DNA of 64,000 nt from Brassica napus (taxonomy: Eukaryota; Streptophyta; Magnoliopsida; Brassicales; Brassicaceae). The notes under the pieces were generated by a model. That model searched no databases. It saw only the letters and a list, made by a program, of their open reading frames with translations, and was not told the origin of the DNA. The DNA lies in the NCBI RefSeq assembly GCF_020379485.1, contig NC_063447.1:61307452-61371451 (forward strand), given 5' to 3'. The position numbers and the translations under genes were made by a program. This document shows positions 11,948 through 23,862 of the stretch, one piece after another; positions within the stretch are counted from its first letter, which is position 1; every line of letters starts with the position of its first letter.

Positions 11948-12444
11948 TCTATATATATAATTCTAGGTCAGAAAGTCGTTGATCCTGGTGCCGACACGTG
12001 TCCTTCATTTATTCTGGTGTACATTAGTTTGGGTTTCGTCTGCATTCATAGTCCTTATTTTACAAGCCCATCTATAGAGAGTGAGTCAATATATTCGAAA
12101 CGCGTCGTTTTTTTGATTATATGGGTTAAACCCGTTTTTTCATCTCCTTCTGAAATTGCCGTCTTCTCCAATCCCTAATTTTGCAGCCGTCTATATGAGA
12201 ATGTATCTGTAATGTTAATCGTCATTCAAACATGTCATAAAGAATCTTCTTTTAACTCTCTGCTACCGTCTCTCCCACTAAGTTGATTTTAATTACTATT
12301 TCCCACCACTACTTAGCAAATACCTTAATTCGCACATCTATAAATAAGGGATGAAGAACTCTCCAAATCTCATACTTTCACCGTATTATTTATACTACCC
12401 CTTTCAGAAAAGAGCTTCCAAAGATGGTAACCGCTCCAATCCTG

Positions 12445-12565
12445 CTTTCCATCTGAAGAGTGGCCGTGCCTCTAAGAAGGTTTTGACGAGGCTTTGGGAG
12501 GCAGAACGTCAAGAAATCTGGAGAACTCATGGGGTTTGACTTGCTCTTGATTAATGAAAAAGGTA
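12445..12565 (+). pseudogene. decayed RPA/OB-fold (Helitron accessory-type) fragment
   Basis: Two overlapping frames give FHLKSGRASKKVLTRLWEA, then, after a 1-2 base slip, RNVKKSGELMGFDLLLINEK. Together they match the start of the RPA70-like OB fold found in crucifer Helitron ORFs ('LKSGRxxxTVxxRLLRFWEARNxKKGGELM'). No intact frame continues downstream. Confidence 0.6.
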
Positions 12566-13740
12566 CACATATATCTACTTTTTCTTTATGCTCATATAGA
12601 TATTTTTCTCTTTTTTTTTTGTAAAAACACTGAGATAATCTTGACCAACTTCTTCAAGCTTCTTACTGACAGTCGACGCTGCTACAAGGTTCAATTCCAT
12701 CTCTGTCGACTGTAATAATATGTTTGTGAGGATGCTTCCACCCGTGATGAGGAAGAAATAAAGAGAGAGCCCCTGTGGTGGCTCTGTTCTTTAGCAGATC
12801 ATGACGTCGTTCCATGTTTCGTAAGGAGTTTCATGAATTAGTTCTGAATTGTACATATATGACTTGATTTCAGTCGCTCTATCGTGGGATAATCGCGGTA
12901 CCCCCACTCAGACTGAACCTAAAGTGTTTTTTTTTAATCAGGATCTTGGTTCTGCTAGCTTAGGAAAAAGGAAAATCGGGAACAGGGATTCTTAGATATG
13001 AGTTGAGTCCATGTTTAAGAAGATAATCGATCTGGGGAAGCCCCGATTAGTTTCAATCCTTACGGCGGGAATATGGAGAGATTATAAAGTCGCAACACCG
13101 TTCCCGTACCGAGATAAGCTTTTCAAGATTTAATACACTATAATAACTGGAAATAATTGTCAGCTGAAAAGATAGAGAAGTGTTTTTAGAAATAGATTAA
13201 AGTGCTTCACAGTTTCATGACCTGGTTTTGTACGTAAGAAGCCTTTAAATATGTATTTGATCACGAGCGAGTATTTTAGAAAGAGCTTCAATCGATTAGT
13301 AAAGGTCAAAACTTTCGTTGATCTTTAGGAACTTATTCACAAGTGAACAGAGTATCCTACCTGCCAAGTACGACATATGAGAGATTATTTATCATTTGAT
13401 ATAAAGATTGGTGTTAGTTAAATATTTTATTGTTTTGGTGAAGCAATATAGAATGTATTAGTTATTGATATCATATATTGTATGTTTTCTCTGTTTTACA
13501 TCACAATACTCTACAATTTTAAATTGTTTCGAAAAGTATTTATAAGGAGGTTAATTAAGAATATAATGAGATTCTGAAAAATACAAACGTTAAAACACCA
13601 CTAGCTATGTTTCTAATATATTAATCCAATCAAAATTAATCATTATCATATTCCGTTAGGGTATCGTATCGTGAAAAAATTTTGACTTTTATAAATGCAT
13701 TCATTATTTGTTTCTAATATGTTTTGTTTCACCACTATTA

Positions 13741-14188
13741 CGTTTCTCAAAACAATGGAATTCAACATCAACAAAACTGTCACAGCATGGGAAGAAATGT
13801 TTAAATGGAAGAATGAATTTGGAACCGATCGCATTATAAAGGTATGTAGGTAAGTAACTGATATTATATTTGGTCTTAGATGTTACAGAAAGGAGTATAT
13901 AATAGCATGCCCAAGTTAATAAAGTTTTTGGCTTTATTGCTCGAAACAAGATTTCAGTTCAAAGAGTTGGTCAACATGGAATTTATGAAGATGGAAGGCC
14001 TATCTATATCGAATCATGGAATTTATGAAGATGGAAGGTCTATCTATATCGAGTGCCTAGGACAAGTCATCCCAGTAAGTTATGGGTATTACAACGAGGG
14101 GTACTTAAAGTATCATGTACATGAATTCGAAAAGCCTCTGCAACAGAAGCTTAACCAACGTTTATATATGCTTGGTAAAGTTCTTTAA
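13741..14188 (+). pseudogene. Sec14-like (CRAL-TRIO) gene fragment
   Basis: The first piece reads (with a one-base slip) RF-KTMEFNINKTVTAWEEMF then KWKNEFGTDRIIK, matching 'FLKARKFDIxKTxxMWxxMLxWRxEFGTD' of plant Sec14-like phosphatidylinositol-transfer proteins. After an intron-like gap come HGIYEDGR and IYIECLGQV, then YLKYHVHEFEKPLQQKLNQR, matching the CRAL-TRIO entry ('[20 protein letters not shown] ... YLRYHVxEFE'). A 40-bp tandem duplication inside shifts the frame, and the rest of the domain is missing. This is a gene fragment, not a functional lipid-transfer protein. Confidence 0.7.
13975..14054 (+). repeat. 40-bp tandem duplication inside the Sec14 fragment
   Basis: catggaatttatgaagatgg and the following 20 bases occur twice in direct tandem (13975-14014 and 14015-14054) with two or three differences. 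A 40-bp period breaks the reading frame. Confidence 0.85.
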
Positions 14189-15056
14189 GAACTTAACCAA
14201 AAAAATATATTGGTTTAAATTTCATTAACGTAAAGATACATTATCTTCTGTAACATTGAAATTTACTATAAGAGATTATTAATTTCACAGTAATATAATT
14301 TTAAAAAATCCTGCTTAAATGAACGAGTGTTACTTAATCCGAAAGTGTAGTACGACCTTGTCTTCTTCATATGGTTTATTTGATAAAAGTTTGGATGATA
14401 TGGTTTATTTGATAAATGTTTTAATAAAATGTATGTATACTTAAATAATCAATTTTAGATTGTTATGTTATTTAACGAACTTTAGAAAACAAATTTTAAA
14501 TTGATTCATTTTTCACATTATCTAAATCAATAGGTTTAAAAATGTATAAAAAAGTACCAACACACTCAAAAACAAATATATAAGAATGAAAATAATTCAT
14601 AATTTATGTATTGAATTTCAACCGTAGTGACAAGTATTTTTATTTACTTGCTTTTATAATAAAAATATAGCAAACACTAAAAATGTAAAATAATTACATT
14701 AATGCAAAAAATAATTTTTTTAAATTAATTTATCAAACCTTTGATTTCTAATAAGACCAACAGAAACGATAGTAAAAACTAAAATTGTTTAAATTTTAGA
14801 GTAAACTGCATATTTTTACATGTACATGAAATTACAATATATCTTTTAGTTGATTTTCATTTGCTTAACAAAGATTAATATGTCATTTATTTTTCTGATA
14901 ATTTTTTCCGGCTGCAAAAAAAAATATATAATTTTTTTGTAGTGTATCATACATATCTCTTTCAAATACAAACTTAAAACACAAACTATAAAATTATACA
15001 AAAAATACTAATCTAAATCATCAGTAAAATATATCCCGTCCGTAGGCCAAACTTAG

Positions 15057-15509
15057 TAAGCATATATTTAGATTTCCAAATTGTAAATTTGAATAGAATA
15101 CTGTATTCCATTTGAGATTCAGGTATAAAACGTGCTGACAACAAAGTAATAATTGTGTTAGCCTACAAATTAAAAAGAAAAACGAAAATGAAGAAGAAAC
15201 AGCTGTGATCTTAAATAGAGAGTGATTACTGATTAGGAGTCCTCCTTAATATTCTGCGAGTTAATCGCGCTGTCTTTATCATTTTTATTTCCACTTTTTA
15301 CTCTCTTTTTTTATTAATTAATTAATTTTTATTTGTAATTGAATGTTCTCTTCTGGCTGGCTGGCTGGCTGTGTGTTCTCCTCTCTCTCTAGACCCGCAA
15401 TTTTAGAGAGAGGATTGATTGATTGGGAAGGAAGAAGGATCACGATCTGCTATTGCCGCTTCTTCTTCTCAAGGCGATTAGATTCTTTGTCGAGTTTGCA
15501 TTCCCGCAG
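15057..15509 (+). promoter_or_regulatory. EPSIN2-like promoter and first 5'-UTR exon
   Basis: AT-rich DNA, then a CT-rich leader with a (ctgg)n/(tc)n stretch at 15350-15395. The leader ends at a donor (CCCGCAG|GTACG) at 15509/15510. Confidence 0.5.
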
Positions 15510-15880
15510 GTACGATCCAGCTGTTTTGGAGATTAGATTTAATGTTTCCGTATCGGTTTCATCAGATCTGTGTGTGTTTTTCATTTTGAGCTTGATCGAA
15601 TTGTGATTGAGAGTCTGCGTGGTTGTGATTTGATTTGCTTCTTATTATTCATTTGATTGAGCGAAAATTGGGAATCTGAACGAAGAAACAATCGATCAAG
15701 GCCACGTCATCTAGCTGATTGATTTATGCTTATGCCTCCATTATATGATTTGATGTCATTAGTCATTACTCTCTTGCGGTTTGTGTTATTTGATTCGTCG
15801 TTTCTTTTTTTTTTTTTTTTTTTTCGGTTTCTCTTCTTCTATCCTTTTTGTGGTGGTGATATATGACTTGTTTGATACAG
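15510..15880 (+). other. 5'-UTR intron of EPSIN2-like gene
   Basis: Donor GCAG|GTACGA and acceptor TTTGATACAG|TTGAG bracket a T-rich intron that ends 89 bp before the ATG at 15970. Leader introns are common in plant housekeeping genes. Confidence 0.6.
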
Positions 15881-15969
15881 TTGAGAGCAAAAAGGGTGAA
15901 GTTTTTGCAATTCGTAGAGGGCGCTTGTTTGTTTAAGAGCTACTTATTCCTGCTGGAACACATACCAAG

Positions 15970-18900
15970 ATGAAGAAAGTCTTTGGTCAAACTGTCAGAG
16001 ACCTGTAAGAACTATAATGCCCTGGAACTGGAACTGGAACTGAATGAATATTTACAAGGCTAATTGTTGTGTGGTTTATACTTTTTTTTTTATTAACCAT
16101 GTTTTATTTTTTATAGCAAGAGAGAGGTCAACAAGAAAGTGCTTAAAGTGCCTGGAATAGAACAGAAGGTAAAAGGATACTCTTTGTAGCTTCTTCTCAC
16201 TTTGAAATTCTGATCAAACTGAGATTCAGGAGCTCTTTGTGTTGATCAATTTCGTTACTTTTTTTTCATAAAACTAGAATTTATGAGTAGTTAAGCTTAT
16301 CTTGGTTGCATTCCTCATCTGGTTATGGAATGCGAAGCGAGAAGTCCAACATAGTTTCATGTTGTTTCTCACCTCTTTTTATTCCTCTTCAGGTTCTAGA
16401 TGCTACTAGCAATGAGCCATGGGGTCCTCACGGATCACTTCTTGCTGATCTTGCGCAAGCTTCCATAAATTAGTAACTACAACCACCTTTCAAATTTTCT
16501 ATTTTGCTGTAGTTATGACATCACACAGGAATGACAAGATTGTTACTTCTTTTGCAGCCATGAATACCAGCTGATCATGGGGGTCCTTTGGAAACGACTT
16601 AGCGACACTGGAAAGAACTGGCGGCATGTCTACAAGGTAAGACTATATTTGGTGACTTATTCCCTGTTTATATTTTTGTAGCAGTGAATGATACAGTTTC
16701 CTTCTGCTTTACCTCTTCTGTCCACTTCAGGCTTTGACGGTTTTGGAGTACATGGTAGGCCATGGGTCAGAACGTGTCATAGACGAGATTCGAGAGCGTG
16801 CATATCAAATTTCGGTAATGACCACGCTGAGTGCATTACTTTAGAAATGTTCAGCATCAATAGAATCCTTCCATGCTATATCTCAGCGGTTGACTATCTT
16901 ACACTATGTCCATTTTCCATGTGGCAGACATTATCCGATTTTCAGTATATTGACTCCGGTGGTAGAGATCAAGGAAGCAATGTTAGGAAGAAATCACAGA
17001 GCCTGGTGGCGTTGGTTAATGACAAAGAAAGAATAGCTGAGGTCAGAGAGAAGGCTTCAGCTAACAGAGACAAGTAAGTTTGCTTGTAATTGTATCTTCT
17101 GGTCGCTAGTGTCCTTGCAACTGTTATTATGCCTCCTATTAGTGTATCAATTTGTAGTTGGCATTTTAAGTATTAGCTCCTGACTTTTGAAAGTTATTCA
17201 TTTCTGAGTGGTAAAAAGTTACACATATTTCAATTAAAAATGCCTGAGGAGCTGAACATATCAACCTGGCATTATTTTTACAACAGGTATCGCAGCTCAG
17301 CACCAGGTGGGATGTATAAGCCTTCAGGAGGATATGGTGACAAATATGATTACGGGTCCCGGGATGAAGAGCGAAGTAGTTATGGAAGAGAAAGAGAATA
17401 TGGTTACAGGGATAATGATAGAAATAGCCGCGATGGAGATCGTCATTCCAGAGACTCTGAAGACCGGTATGGGAGAGATGGTAATAGGGAAGATGATTAC
17501 AGAGGAAGGAGCAGAAGTGTTGATAACTTCCAAACTGGTTCGCGAGGTAGGAGTTCAGATAGGGAACGAACGTTTGAGGATGATGGCCATTCATCAAGGT
17601 ATGTTGATCTGGAGTTTCAGCTTGCCTCTAAACTTGATCTTAAAAAGAAGGGAACAATTTTGAGATTTAATCAATACCACTGGATGATGTGAATAGTAGC
17701 TTAGCAGTAGTTGATGTCAAAAACCATGTTTCAGGCATCTTTTTAGCTTAGATCTACTTATACATTGAAACATTCCTCTTTATCGTGTAGGGGTAGTGGT
17801 GCTAGAGCTGATGACAATTCTCAGGATGGGAGGTAAATTATGATGTCTTTTGCTGAAGTTTGGGCCTTTTTCATATTGTATTAAGTTTTGTAGATTTATG
17901 TCAACTCATATCATCTTTCTTCGGGACAATATGACAGAGGGCAGCTCCAGAGGAAGTTTTCTGAACAAAATATTGGTGCTCCACCTAGTTATGAAGAAGC
18001 TGTCAGTGAACGGAGCCCTGTATATAGTGAAAGGTGATAATTCTCTACTATGCAGATTCAGAGCTACGTTGGTTTTATTGGTTCTGATGAATCTTTTTGT
18101 GCCAGGGATGGTGGGGAGACCCCACAAGTTGCTGCTCCGGGAGTTGCTTCTCCTCCTCCCCCACAAACTGCTTCTCCAGGAGCTGCTTCTCCTCCTCCCC
18201 CACAAGTTGCTGCTCCAGGGGCTGCTTCCCCTCCTGCTGGAAGCAACACAAACAATAATTCTGCTGCTTTTGCTAATGAATCTTCTCCTCAGAAATTTGA
18301 GGCCTTTGATGAATTTGATCCACGCGGTGCATTTTCAGGTACAGATGTCTCCAAGTGTACATTTCGTTAGCTCTCAGTTTGTTACATCTTCAAAGTTTTC
18401 TTTGCCTTTCAAACTCCTCTACTCCATAAAGATTAATTCTCATTTTTCGTTTGTTTATTATATTGTTATCCATAAAACTCCCTCCGTGTTCCGAGTGTAA
18501 GTCATGTGTTTTGTTTCTTTTCCAGCTGGCCCTCCAGCATATGCATCTGCAGACGGTGTTTCAGCTCCTCCAGCGGTTGCTTCTACATCTGCTCCTCCCA
18601 CCTCAAACAGTGTAGAGATGGACTTACTTGGCTCACTTGCAGACGTATTCTCGTCAAATGCATTGGCCATCGTCCCGGCTGATTCTATGTCTGTTGAAAC
18701 CAATGGACAAACAAATGCTCCATCGTTTTCTACATCTCAGCCATCAACTCAGGTATTGATACAGGGCTGACGCAGCTAGTTGTACTCGGAGATTTTGACT
18801 GTTTCTTAAGAGGATACCTTTTTTATTTGTACAATTTTGATTATTGAAAATTCTCTTTACATTGTACAGACATCTGATGACCCATTTGGTGACTCTCCTT

Positions 18901-20530
18901 TCAAAGCCTTCACTTCAACGGACACTGACTCAAACCCACAGCAGAGCTTTGGAGCTCCTTTCCAAGCAACACCACCAGCCTTCACCTCGGAGGCCTCACA
19001 CCATGATACTGCTCAAAGCTTTGGCTTCGGGGACTCATTTTCCGCTGTTGCCAATCCCGCTGTTCAGAATGTGCAACCTCCATCAAACCCACAAGATTTT
19101 CCCCAAGATCAGTTTGACACATCTCAGAGTGAAATTGATATTCTAGCTGGCATTCTCCCACCATCTGGTCCTCCACCTTCACTCCCACAACAACCGGGTG
19201 CCTCAGGACCAACATCTCAGTTTCCTCCGAGCGGAAACAACATGTACGAGGGATATCATCCTCAGCCGGTATCCTCAGCTCCAAACATGCCTGGACAAAC
19301 TCCATTTGGGCAAGCTGGTCCTCCAGCTTCACTTCCGCAACAACCGGGTGCCTCAGTAGCAACATCTCAGTTTCCTCCCAGTGGAAACAACATGTACGAG
19401 GGATACCATCCTCAGCCGGTATCTTCAGCTCCAAACATGCATGGACAAACTCCATTTGGGCAACAATATAACATGGTTCCTCCTCATTCACAAAATATGG
19501 GTGGAGCCACGCCGTATCACAGTGGAGGCTTCATGCACCAGCCTGGCTCATCCAGTTACAATCCTGGAGGAGTAACTTCGCACCCCACAAGCGAAAGCTT
19601 CCTTCCACGACCAGTTGCTGCCACTTCATCGAGCTCACAGACTCCTTACACTAACCCCAGTGGACCAGCTGGTCAGTTCATGGGACACCAGGGTCATGGG
19701 ATGCCGCCTTCTCATGGTCTACAAAGAACTCAATCCGTGCCTGTTAATATGCAAGGGAACAACAATTTCATGGGAGACATGTTTGGACCAACAAGCTCCT
19801 TGACGTCATCATCCTCTCATCAAGATCTCACACCTTTAACAGGAGCGATTGAGATTGTTCCTCAGCCTCAGAAAAAGTTCGAGCCAAAGTCATCAGTCTG
19901 GGCAGACACGTTGAGCAGGGGGCTTGTTAACTTTAACATATCTGGACGTAAGTGAGAAAATAAAAAAAACAATAAACCCAGTTTGGAGCAAACTCTCTAA
20001 CATCAGTTTTTGTTTGCTACTTATGTGCAGCTAAAACAAATCCACTGGCAGACATAGGAGTCGACTTTGAGGCGATCAACAGGAGAGAGAAGCGGCTAGA
20101 GAAACCGACAAACGCACCAGCACCAACGTCGACTATCAACATGGGTAAAGCAATGGGATCAGGCACTGGCTTAGGGCGTGCTGGTGCAAATTCTATGAGA
20201 CCTCCAACAAATCCAATGGTAGCTTCTGGCATGCCCATGGGCGGGGTAATGAATGTTGGTGGTTATGGAGGTATGAACCAAAACCAACCTATGGGTATGG
20301 GAATGGGACCAGGCATGAACATGAACCAAAACCAACCCATGGGTATAGGAATGGGACCAGGGATGAACATGGGAGGAGGATATGGCCAAGGCTATCAGAT
20401 GCAACCACAACACCAAGGGATGGTCCCTGGTCAGAACATGCCAGGCAACAACAACAACAACAACTATAATCCGATGATGGGTCAAGGCGGTTACAACCCT
20501 CAACAGTCCTATGGGGGTGGATACAGGTAA
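15970..20530 (+). CDS. EPSIN2: Epsin-like clathrin adaptor (ENTH domain)
   Basis: Thirteen coding exons join in frame to 987 residues: 15970-16004, 16117-16168, 16393-16472, 16558-16636, 16731-16814, 16928-17073, 17287-17598, 17791-17832, 17938-18033, 18106-18338, 18526-18752, 18870-19947 and 20031-20530. Exons 1-6 encode the ENTH domain (about residues 1-155: [52 protein letters not shown]). ENTH binds phosphoinositides. An Arg/Asp/Ser/Tyr-rich linker follows. The disordered C-terminal half has DPF motifs (DDPFGDSPF), a clathrin-box-like [11 protein letters not shown], a Pro/Gln-rich region with a 50-residue tandem duplication, a conserved [20 protein letters not shown] block and a Met/Gly/Asn-rich tail. 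The expected role is clathrin-coated vesicle formation at the TGN/Golgi to vacuole route. Position after the extensin fits AT2G43160 rather than EPSIN3. Confidence 0.92.
19167..19463 (+). repeat. 150-bp in-frame tandem duplication in the epsin C-terminal region
   Basis: Two adjacent units (19167-19316 and 19317-19463) each encode a block of about 50 residues containing [27 protein letters not shown] and GQTPFGQ. The copies differ at only a few residues, so the duplication is recent. Confidence 0.85.
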
Positions 20531-20715
20531 AGATGAAGCCAAACCATTACACATTAGACTCTCCACTTGTAAAATCAAGAACAGAGGACACTCTAACTCT
20601 GTTCTTCTCTCTCTCTCTCTCTCTCTGCTTGTTGTGAAATTTGTACTGGTGCGAGTGGCAGACCTCTCTCGGGTCTGTCCTTTTTGTTATATGCGTATTA
20701 TAAATTTGATGTATA

Positions 20716-20748
<33 letters not shown>

Positions 20749-21389
20749 GGTTTTCACGTATTGAATGTGTAAAAACATTTTCCCTTCACGGAACAAATAA
20801 AAATATTTCAGTTTCTTTCATTCCAAAAGGAGTTGGTATCACTTCCAGTGTCGTTAAAGTCTAACAGAAGTTTCCCTCCGACTTCATTTGCTGCTTCGTC
20901 CATTAATTGCTTGAGGTTCACGCCTCTTGTTGAAGCTACAAAACCTCAGGCTCTGAGATAAGATGTGACATTGTTGATTTACTCTTGGAGATGCAGATGA
21001 TTCTTAGATTTAAGGACCGTTTTGATCAAAGTAAAGGGTATAACCAATCAAGTGAGGTGAAATGGCACAATGTGACCTCCATACTGTAATTTTTTTATTC
21101 TTGAAAATTTGTTGGTTTGGGTCTAAATTGGACAAATATAAAACTTAAGTGGCGTTTTTGGATGTTTTGAAGAACTAATGGACACCCGAGAAAATATAAA
21201 ACTAAAACGCTTAACGACGTTAACTTAACGGTGACGTTTACTCGACGTGCCGAGTGGAGAGTCTTAACGGCGTTCGATCTCACAGTTATCTACTTCTCTC
21301 TTTGATTCTTGGCCTTGCTAAAAGTAAAAGCTGCTGCGAAGTTTCTCCTTCAAATCTGATAAGCTTCTTCTGGGTTTGATCCGATCAAA
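20531..21389. other. epsin 3' UTR, poly-T tract and PUX11-like promoter/leader
   Basis: Contains a CT microsatellite (20606-20627) and a run of 30 T at 20718-20747. The region 21050-21300 has a promoter-like character with repeated TTAACG motifs (21209-21245), followed by the leader of the next gene. No gene is seen. Confidence 0.5.
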
Positions 21390-21390
21390 G

Positions 21391-21559
21391 GTAAGGTGCT
21401 GAATTTAGGGTTCAAGGTTTCTGCTTGATCGCCTGCATGCTCTGTTTTCTCTCACATTGAAGTTGAAATTTCGTTGTTTGTTTCAATTGAATCTGAGGGA
21501 GGTTCAAGCTTGTTAATCGATCGTACCCTTTTTCGAAATTTGGAATCTTTGATTGGTAG
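21391..21559 (+). other. 5'-UTR intron of PUX11-like gene
   Basis: Donor ATCAAAG|GTAAGG, acceptor TTGATTGGTAG; the acceptor directly abuts the ATG at 21560. Confidence 0.65.
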
Positions 21560-23862
21560 ATGGAAGCTCTCACATTCAAGGGCTCTGTGATGGAAGCCAT
21601 ATCAGAAGCTAAAGGACAGAAGAAGCTTTTTGTTGTCTACATCTCTGGTAAAGTTTATCATACAGTGATCTTGTTTGTTCTTAAAGCTTGGATCTTTTAT
21701 ACTGAAAGTTGAATTTTCTTGGAATTTTTTTTTAAGGAGAGGATGAAGAGGAGTCGGATAAGTTGAACAAGTTGACATGGACTGATGCATCCGTAGGTTT
21801 CTATTTGCATTCTCAGTTATATTTGCAATCAAAGGTCATTGTTTCGTTCATAACATTTTCGTTACTACAGGTGGCTGAGTCGCTGTCCAAGTATTGTGTT
21901 TTATTGCATCTCCAAGCTGCAAGTGTTGACGCCACAAACTTCTCTGCTATATGTATCCTTTCTTTCTTTTTTTATGAGACAACTCTGTGTATAGTTTGTA
22001 AAGCTGTTTCTCTGGATTGTGTATAGTAAATGCTTAGTGTTTCAATCAACGTCCTGTAGAATCTGCCTCGTAAGTAGTACTGCATTCTACAAGTTTCTAG
22101 CTCTTGTGGTAGAGTAGATGATAGTTTATGAAGAATGGACCTAACTAGAGTCTAGGACTATAAATTTACCTATAATATTTTCCTGTGCTATCTATCAGTC
22201 TATTACTCTAGCTGGTTTATTCAACTATACCTTTGTGTGTGTGTGTGTAATGCAATTTCTTTTTTTTTTTTTGTTGATTTTATATGTATCCTTACATCAG
22301 TTTCTAGACCCATACTCTTCTGTTCCTTGTATAGCTGCCATTGGATTCAGTGGTACGCGAGTTTGGAAAAATGGTAAAAGATCATATGTATTTTTAGTCA
22401 AGAGTATATAGACAAGCAAACATGCTCAAAGTTTTGTTTTCTTTCCTTTTATTTTTCAGAGGGATTTATTCCTGCTGAAGATCTTGCATCCAGTTTAGAG
22501 AAGGCGTGGCTGGGACTTCATATCCAGGTACGTGCTTTATCTTTCACTTTTCACTTATGAGTTTGTGATGTTGTTTAATGGGTTGGACATTTATCATTTT
22601 TAGGAAACAACTGCAAGTATCTTTTCAGCAGCACTTGCATCACAAGTACCTACTTCTATCCCTTCTAATGTTGTCTTGCCTTCTGAAGAAGGCAGTACTT
22701 CAGATACAATGGCTGCATCTCAATCAACTGGAACAAGTCTCCAACCCTCAGAGAGAAAATCAACGGTGACATCTGCATCAACCAAAGAAAAGAATGATGG
22801 CACAGCTGCAATTAAGGTTTGTATCTCCACATTACTTTAGCCTTTGATGTTGTCTTACATGGTTCTTAAACAGGTCAAACAATCTGCTGAACCCAGTAAT
22901 CAGCCAGCATCTTCTGTTCAGGCAGAAAAGGAACCCATTCGTCATGCAGCCCCAAGACCAGATGATGATATTACATCCAAATCTTCTACAGATAGAAAAA
23001 GGAAACAAGAAACGGTGATAAGCAAAGCTGAAAGGGATATTATTAATTTACCAAAATCTGTAGCTACAAAAGAGATTGTAAAGGCTAAGGATGAAGGAGG
23101 AGAGGATGGAGAAAGTTGGAAACCACCATCTGATGTTCACTTAAACATTCGTTTACCCGATGGTGCTAACCTTCAAGAGAAGTTTTCTGTAACAAGTACA
23201 TTGAGAATGGTCAAGGACTATGTGAACATCAATCAAACAACAACCGAACTAGGTGGTGCTTATGATCTTGCTGTTCCTTACCCTCGTAAGGTTTATAGTG
23301 ACCAAGATCTTGATAAGTCTCTGTCCGAGTTGGATTTGCTCGGTAGACAAGCACTTATAGTAGTTCCGAGGAAAAGAGCAACCGTATATCAAAGAGGACC
23401 ATCTTACTCTGAGCCTAACAACAACACAGACACTAACAGTGGCGGTTACTTTGGTTATCTTAGAAGAGTACTCTCTTATGCAAACCCATTTTCATATTTT
23501 GGCGGTGCATCAAGCTCTGCTCCAGAACCTCGAGGCAGTATGGAGTACAGTGAGCTCATAAAACACCCTTTCTAATGCATCAGAGTCATGTAATTGCTTT
23601 AACTCTTTTTTTTTATATTCTGTCTCTAGTGCCGGTTGCGTCCAATGCAGAGGTGAGAAACAATGTGGCGCAAGCGGGCTCAGAAGGTAGGGGAAACGTT
23701 AGGAACAGGAGACCAACCACATCTAGGATTGGAAGTAACATCCACACGCTGAGACACGATGAAGAAGACGCTCCGTTTGGTGATGGAAACGCGTTTTGGA
23801 ATGGGAACTCCACACAGTATGGCGGTGAAAGCGGTGGTGGAGACAGTAATGATAGACGATGA
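21560..23862 (+). CDS. PUX11: UBX-domain protein, PUX11-like
   Basis: Eight coding exons (21560-21647, 21737-21792, 21871-21952, 22308-22373, 22460-22527, 22604-22816, 22874-23549, 23630-23862) join in frame to 493 residues. The N-terminus (MEALTFKGSVMEAISEAK, LFVVYISGEDEE, VAESLSKYCVLLHLQA, GFSGTRVWKNEGFIPAEDL) has the thioredoxin-like/UAS layout of proteins that pair with UBX domains. A charged, Ser/Lys-rich linker follows. A UBX fold at about residues 275-360 (VHLNIRLPDGANLQEKFS, TLRMVKDYVN, YDLAVPYPRKVYSDQDLDK, LGRQALIVVPRK) would bind the N domain of the CDC48/p97 AAA-ATPase. The last exon encodes a disordered tail. Arabidopsis PUX11 (AT2G43210 from memory) lies in the same place. If intron 7 (donor TACA|GTGAGC) were retained, translation would stop at 23575. 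Confidence 0.88.

Larger units (their letters stand above)
11948..15056 (+). mobile_element. putative plus-oriented Helitron carrying RPA-like and Sec14 fragments
   Basis: The 5' end TCTATATATATAATTCTAGG at 11948 is preceded by A. A 3'-like end (CCCGTCCGTAGGCC then CTTAG at 15056) is followed by T. The segment carries a decayed OB-fold sequence of the RPA type found in plant Helitrons (12445-12565) and a captured Sec14-like fragment (13741-14188) that still shows exon-intron structure. Captured gene pieces plus RPA-like sequence are Helitron hallmarks. The 3' end is degenerate (CTTAG instead of CTAG), so that boundary is the weaker one. Confidence 0.5.

Noticed and set aside
13646..13949. Minus-strand frames across the Sec14 fragment
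   Set aside because: Shadows of the plus-strand pseudogene, which has clear family motifs.
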